Position numbers and translations under genes: made by a program
Part shown: positions 4,549 to 5,513 of the stretch, in pieces
Layout of the letters: each line of letters begins with the position of its first letter
Numbering within the stretch: the stretch's first letter is position 1
The notes under the pieces: generated by a model
Databases searched by the model: none
Seen by the model: only the letters and a program-made list of their open reading frames with translations
Told to the model about the DNA's origin: nothing
Origin: Chloroflexota bacterium
GTDB taxonomy: Bacteria; Chloroflexota; UBA6077; CF-72
Length of the DNA stretch: 5,513 nucleotides
Direction of reading: 5' to 3'
Assembly: GCA_019242065.1 (NCBI GenBank)
Contig: JAFAWJ010000310.1
Location: 1 to 5,513, forward strand

Positions 4549-5513
4549 ACATCCTCGGACTGTCCTGCTTCTATCACGACGCGGGCGCGTGTCTGCTGCG
4601 CGATGGTGAGCTGATCGCCGCCGCCGAAGAGGAGCGGTTCACGCGACTCAAGCACGACGCGAGCCTGCCGTTGCGGGCGGCCAACTACTGCCTGGAAGCC
4701 GCCGACCTGTATCCCGACGACCTCGACTACGTCATCTTCTACGAAAAGCCGCTGCTCAAGTTCGAGCGCATCGTGGCCGGCTACGCGGCGACCCACCCTC
4801 GGTCGCGGGTCGCCTTCGTCAGGGCGATGCAGGCCTGGCTGAGCCAGAAGCTGTGGGTCCGCGGCCAGATTCGCAATGCCCTGAACGTCGATGGCGAGAT
4901 TCTGTTCGGCGAGCACCACATCTCCCACGCCGCGAGCGCCTTCTTCCCGTCACCCTTCGACGAGGCGGCCGTGCTGACCGCCGACGGCGTTGGCGAATGG
5001 GCGACCACGACGATCGGCGTCGGTCACGACGTGGACCTCGAGCTCTCGCACGAAATCCGCTACCCGCATTCGCTCGGACTGCTGTACAGCGCGTTCACCG
5101 CGTATCTGGGATTCGAGGTCAACGAGGGCGAATACAAGGTCATGGGTATGGCCGCGTACGGTCAGCCGACGTACGTCGACAAGGTCCGCCAACTGATCGA
5201 CCTGGTCGACGATGGCAGCTTTCGGTTGAACCTGCGCTACCTGGCCTACCAGCACGGCCTGCGCTCGATCGACCAGGCGTTCATCGACCTGTTCGGTCCG
5301 CCGCGCGATACCGGCGCCGAGCTCGAGCATCGGCACGCGGACATTGCCGCCAGCATCCAGGTGGTTACTGAAGATGCGCTGCTGGGCCTGGCGCGTCGTG
5401 CGCGCGAGCTGAGCGGCAGCGACAACCTGTGCATGGCTGGTGGCGTGGCGCTGAACGTGCTCGCCAACGCGCGCATCCTGCGCGAGTCCGGCTTCAAGCG
5501 GCTGTGGATCCAG
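4545..5513 (+). CDS. NodU/CmcH/TobZ-family O-carbamoyltransferase, N-terminal part (cut by window edge)
   Basis: Members use carbamoyl phosphate and ATP to form carbamoyl-adenylate, then move the carbamoyl group to a hydroxyl of a sugar, antibiotic or toxin. Examples are NodU (Nod factor), TobZ (tobramycin), CmcH (cephamycin) and SxtI (saxitoxin). Reading from TTG 4545 gives 323 residues that stay open to the window end; full proteins are about 550-620 residues. Family motifs are the opening MNILGLSCFYHDAGACLL, EEERFTRLKHDAS (28-40), HHISHAASAFF (124-134) with the metal-binding H-x-x-x-H at His124 and His128, TADGVGEW with Asp147, EYKVMGMAAYG (196-206) and CMAGGVALN (296-304). These belong to the Kae1-like ATP/metal domain. 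The C-terminal carbamoyl-phosphate domain and the last metal ligand lie beyond the edge. TTG 4545 is fixed by the conserved N-terminus and overlaps the previous stop by 4 nt, which implies coupling. I cannot tell the acceptor substrate. Confidence 0.95.
   Translation, partial: MNILGLSCFYHDAGACLLRDGELIAAAEEERFTRLKHDASLPLRAANYCLEAADLYPDDLDYVIFYEKPLLKFERIVAGYAATHPRSRVAFVRAMQAWLSQKLWVRGQIRNALNVDGEILFGEHHISHAASAFFPSPFDEAAVLTADGVGEWATTTIGVGHDVDLELSHEIRYPHSLGLLYSAFTAYLGFEVNEGEYKVMGMAAYGQPTYVDKVRQLIDLVDDGSFRLNLRYLAYQHGLRSIDQAFIDLFGPPRDTGAELEHRHADIAASIQVVTEDALLGLARRARELSGSDNLCMAGGVALNVLANARILRESGFKRLWIQ

Noticed and set aside
4097..5513. A saxitoxin-type toxin cluster
   Set aside because: Only relatives of the carbamoyltransferase and its two small neighbours are present. 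None of the saxitoxin core genes, such as the SxtA polyketide-like enzyme or the amidinotransferase, is seen, and such trios occur in non-toxic bacteria.

Overview
The window is GC-rich bacterial chromosomal DNA. By eye, G or C dominates third codon positions in every real gene. Starts are often GTG or TTG, and most genes lack a visible Shine-Dalgarno sequence. This fits a high-GC Terrabacteria-type organism such as a Chloroflexota-like or actinobacterial lineage, but I cannot name the taxon with confidence. I see no rRNA, tRNA, CRISPR array, insertion sequence or phage gene.

Layout from left to right. (1) Positions 1-254, minus strand: the N-terminal half of a Gre-family transcription elongation (transcript-cleavage) factor, cut by the window edge. 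(2) A 53-bp divergent spacer. (3) Positions 308-2537, plus strand: a two-gene ABC-2 type export operon. The ATPase and permease genes overlap by 50 nt, and the permease starts at a TTG with a good ribosome binding site inside the ATPase gene. (4) A 22-bp convergent gap. (5) Positions 2560-3996, minus strand: a membrane-anchored SGNH/GDSL-type hydrolase whose catalytic domain should lie outside the cytoplasmic membrane. (6) A 100-bp divergent control region, 3997-4096, with a candidate promoter; three CACGTG palindromes lie in or at the edge of it. (7) Positions 4097-5513, plus strand: a tightly packed operon of a small DUF5989-like (SxtK-like) membrane protein, a small SxtJ-like membrane protein, and a NodU/CmcH/TobZ-family carbamoyltransferase that runs off the right edge.

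The most interesting part is 2560-5513. A cytoplasmic O-carbamoyltransferase, two tiny single-pass membrane proteins of the kind found beside the saxitoxin carbamoyltransferase, and a divergently transcribed extracytoplasmic SGNH enzyme form a compact module. I infer that it carbamoylates, and perhaps also acylates or deacylates, a membrane-associated or exported metabolite or glycan. The substrate is unknown. The ABC exporter lies next door in convergent orientation, so any link to the module is only suggestive.
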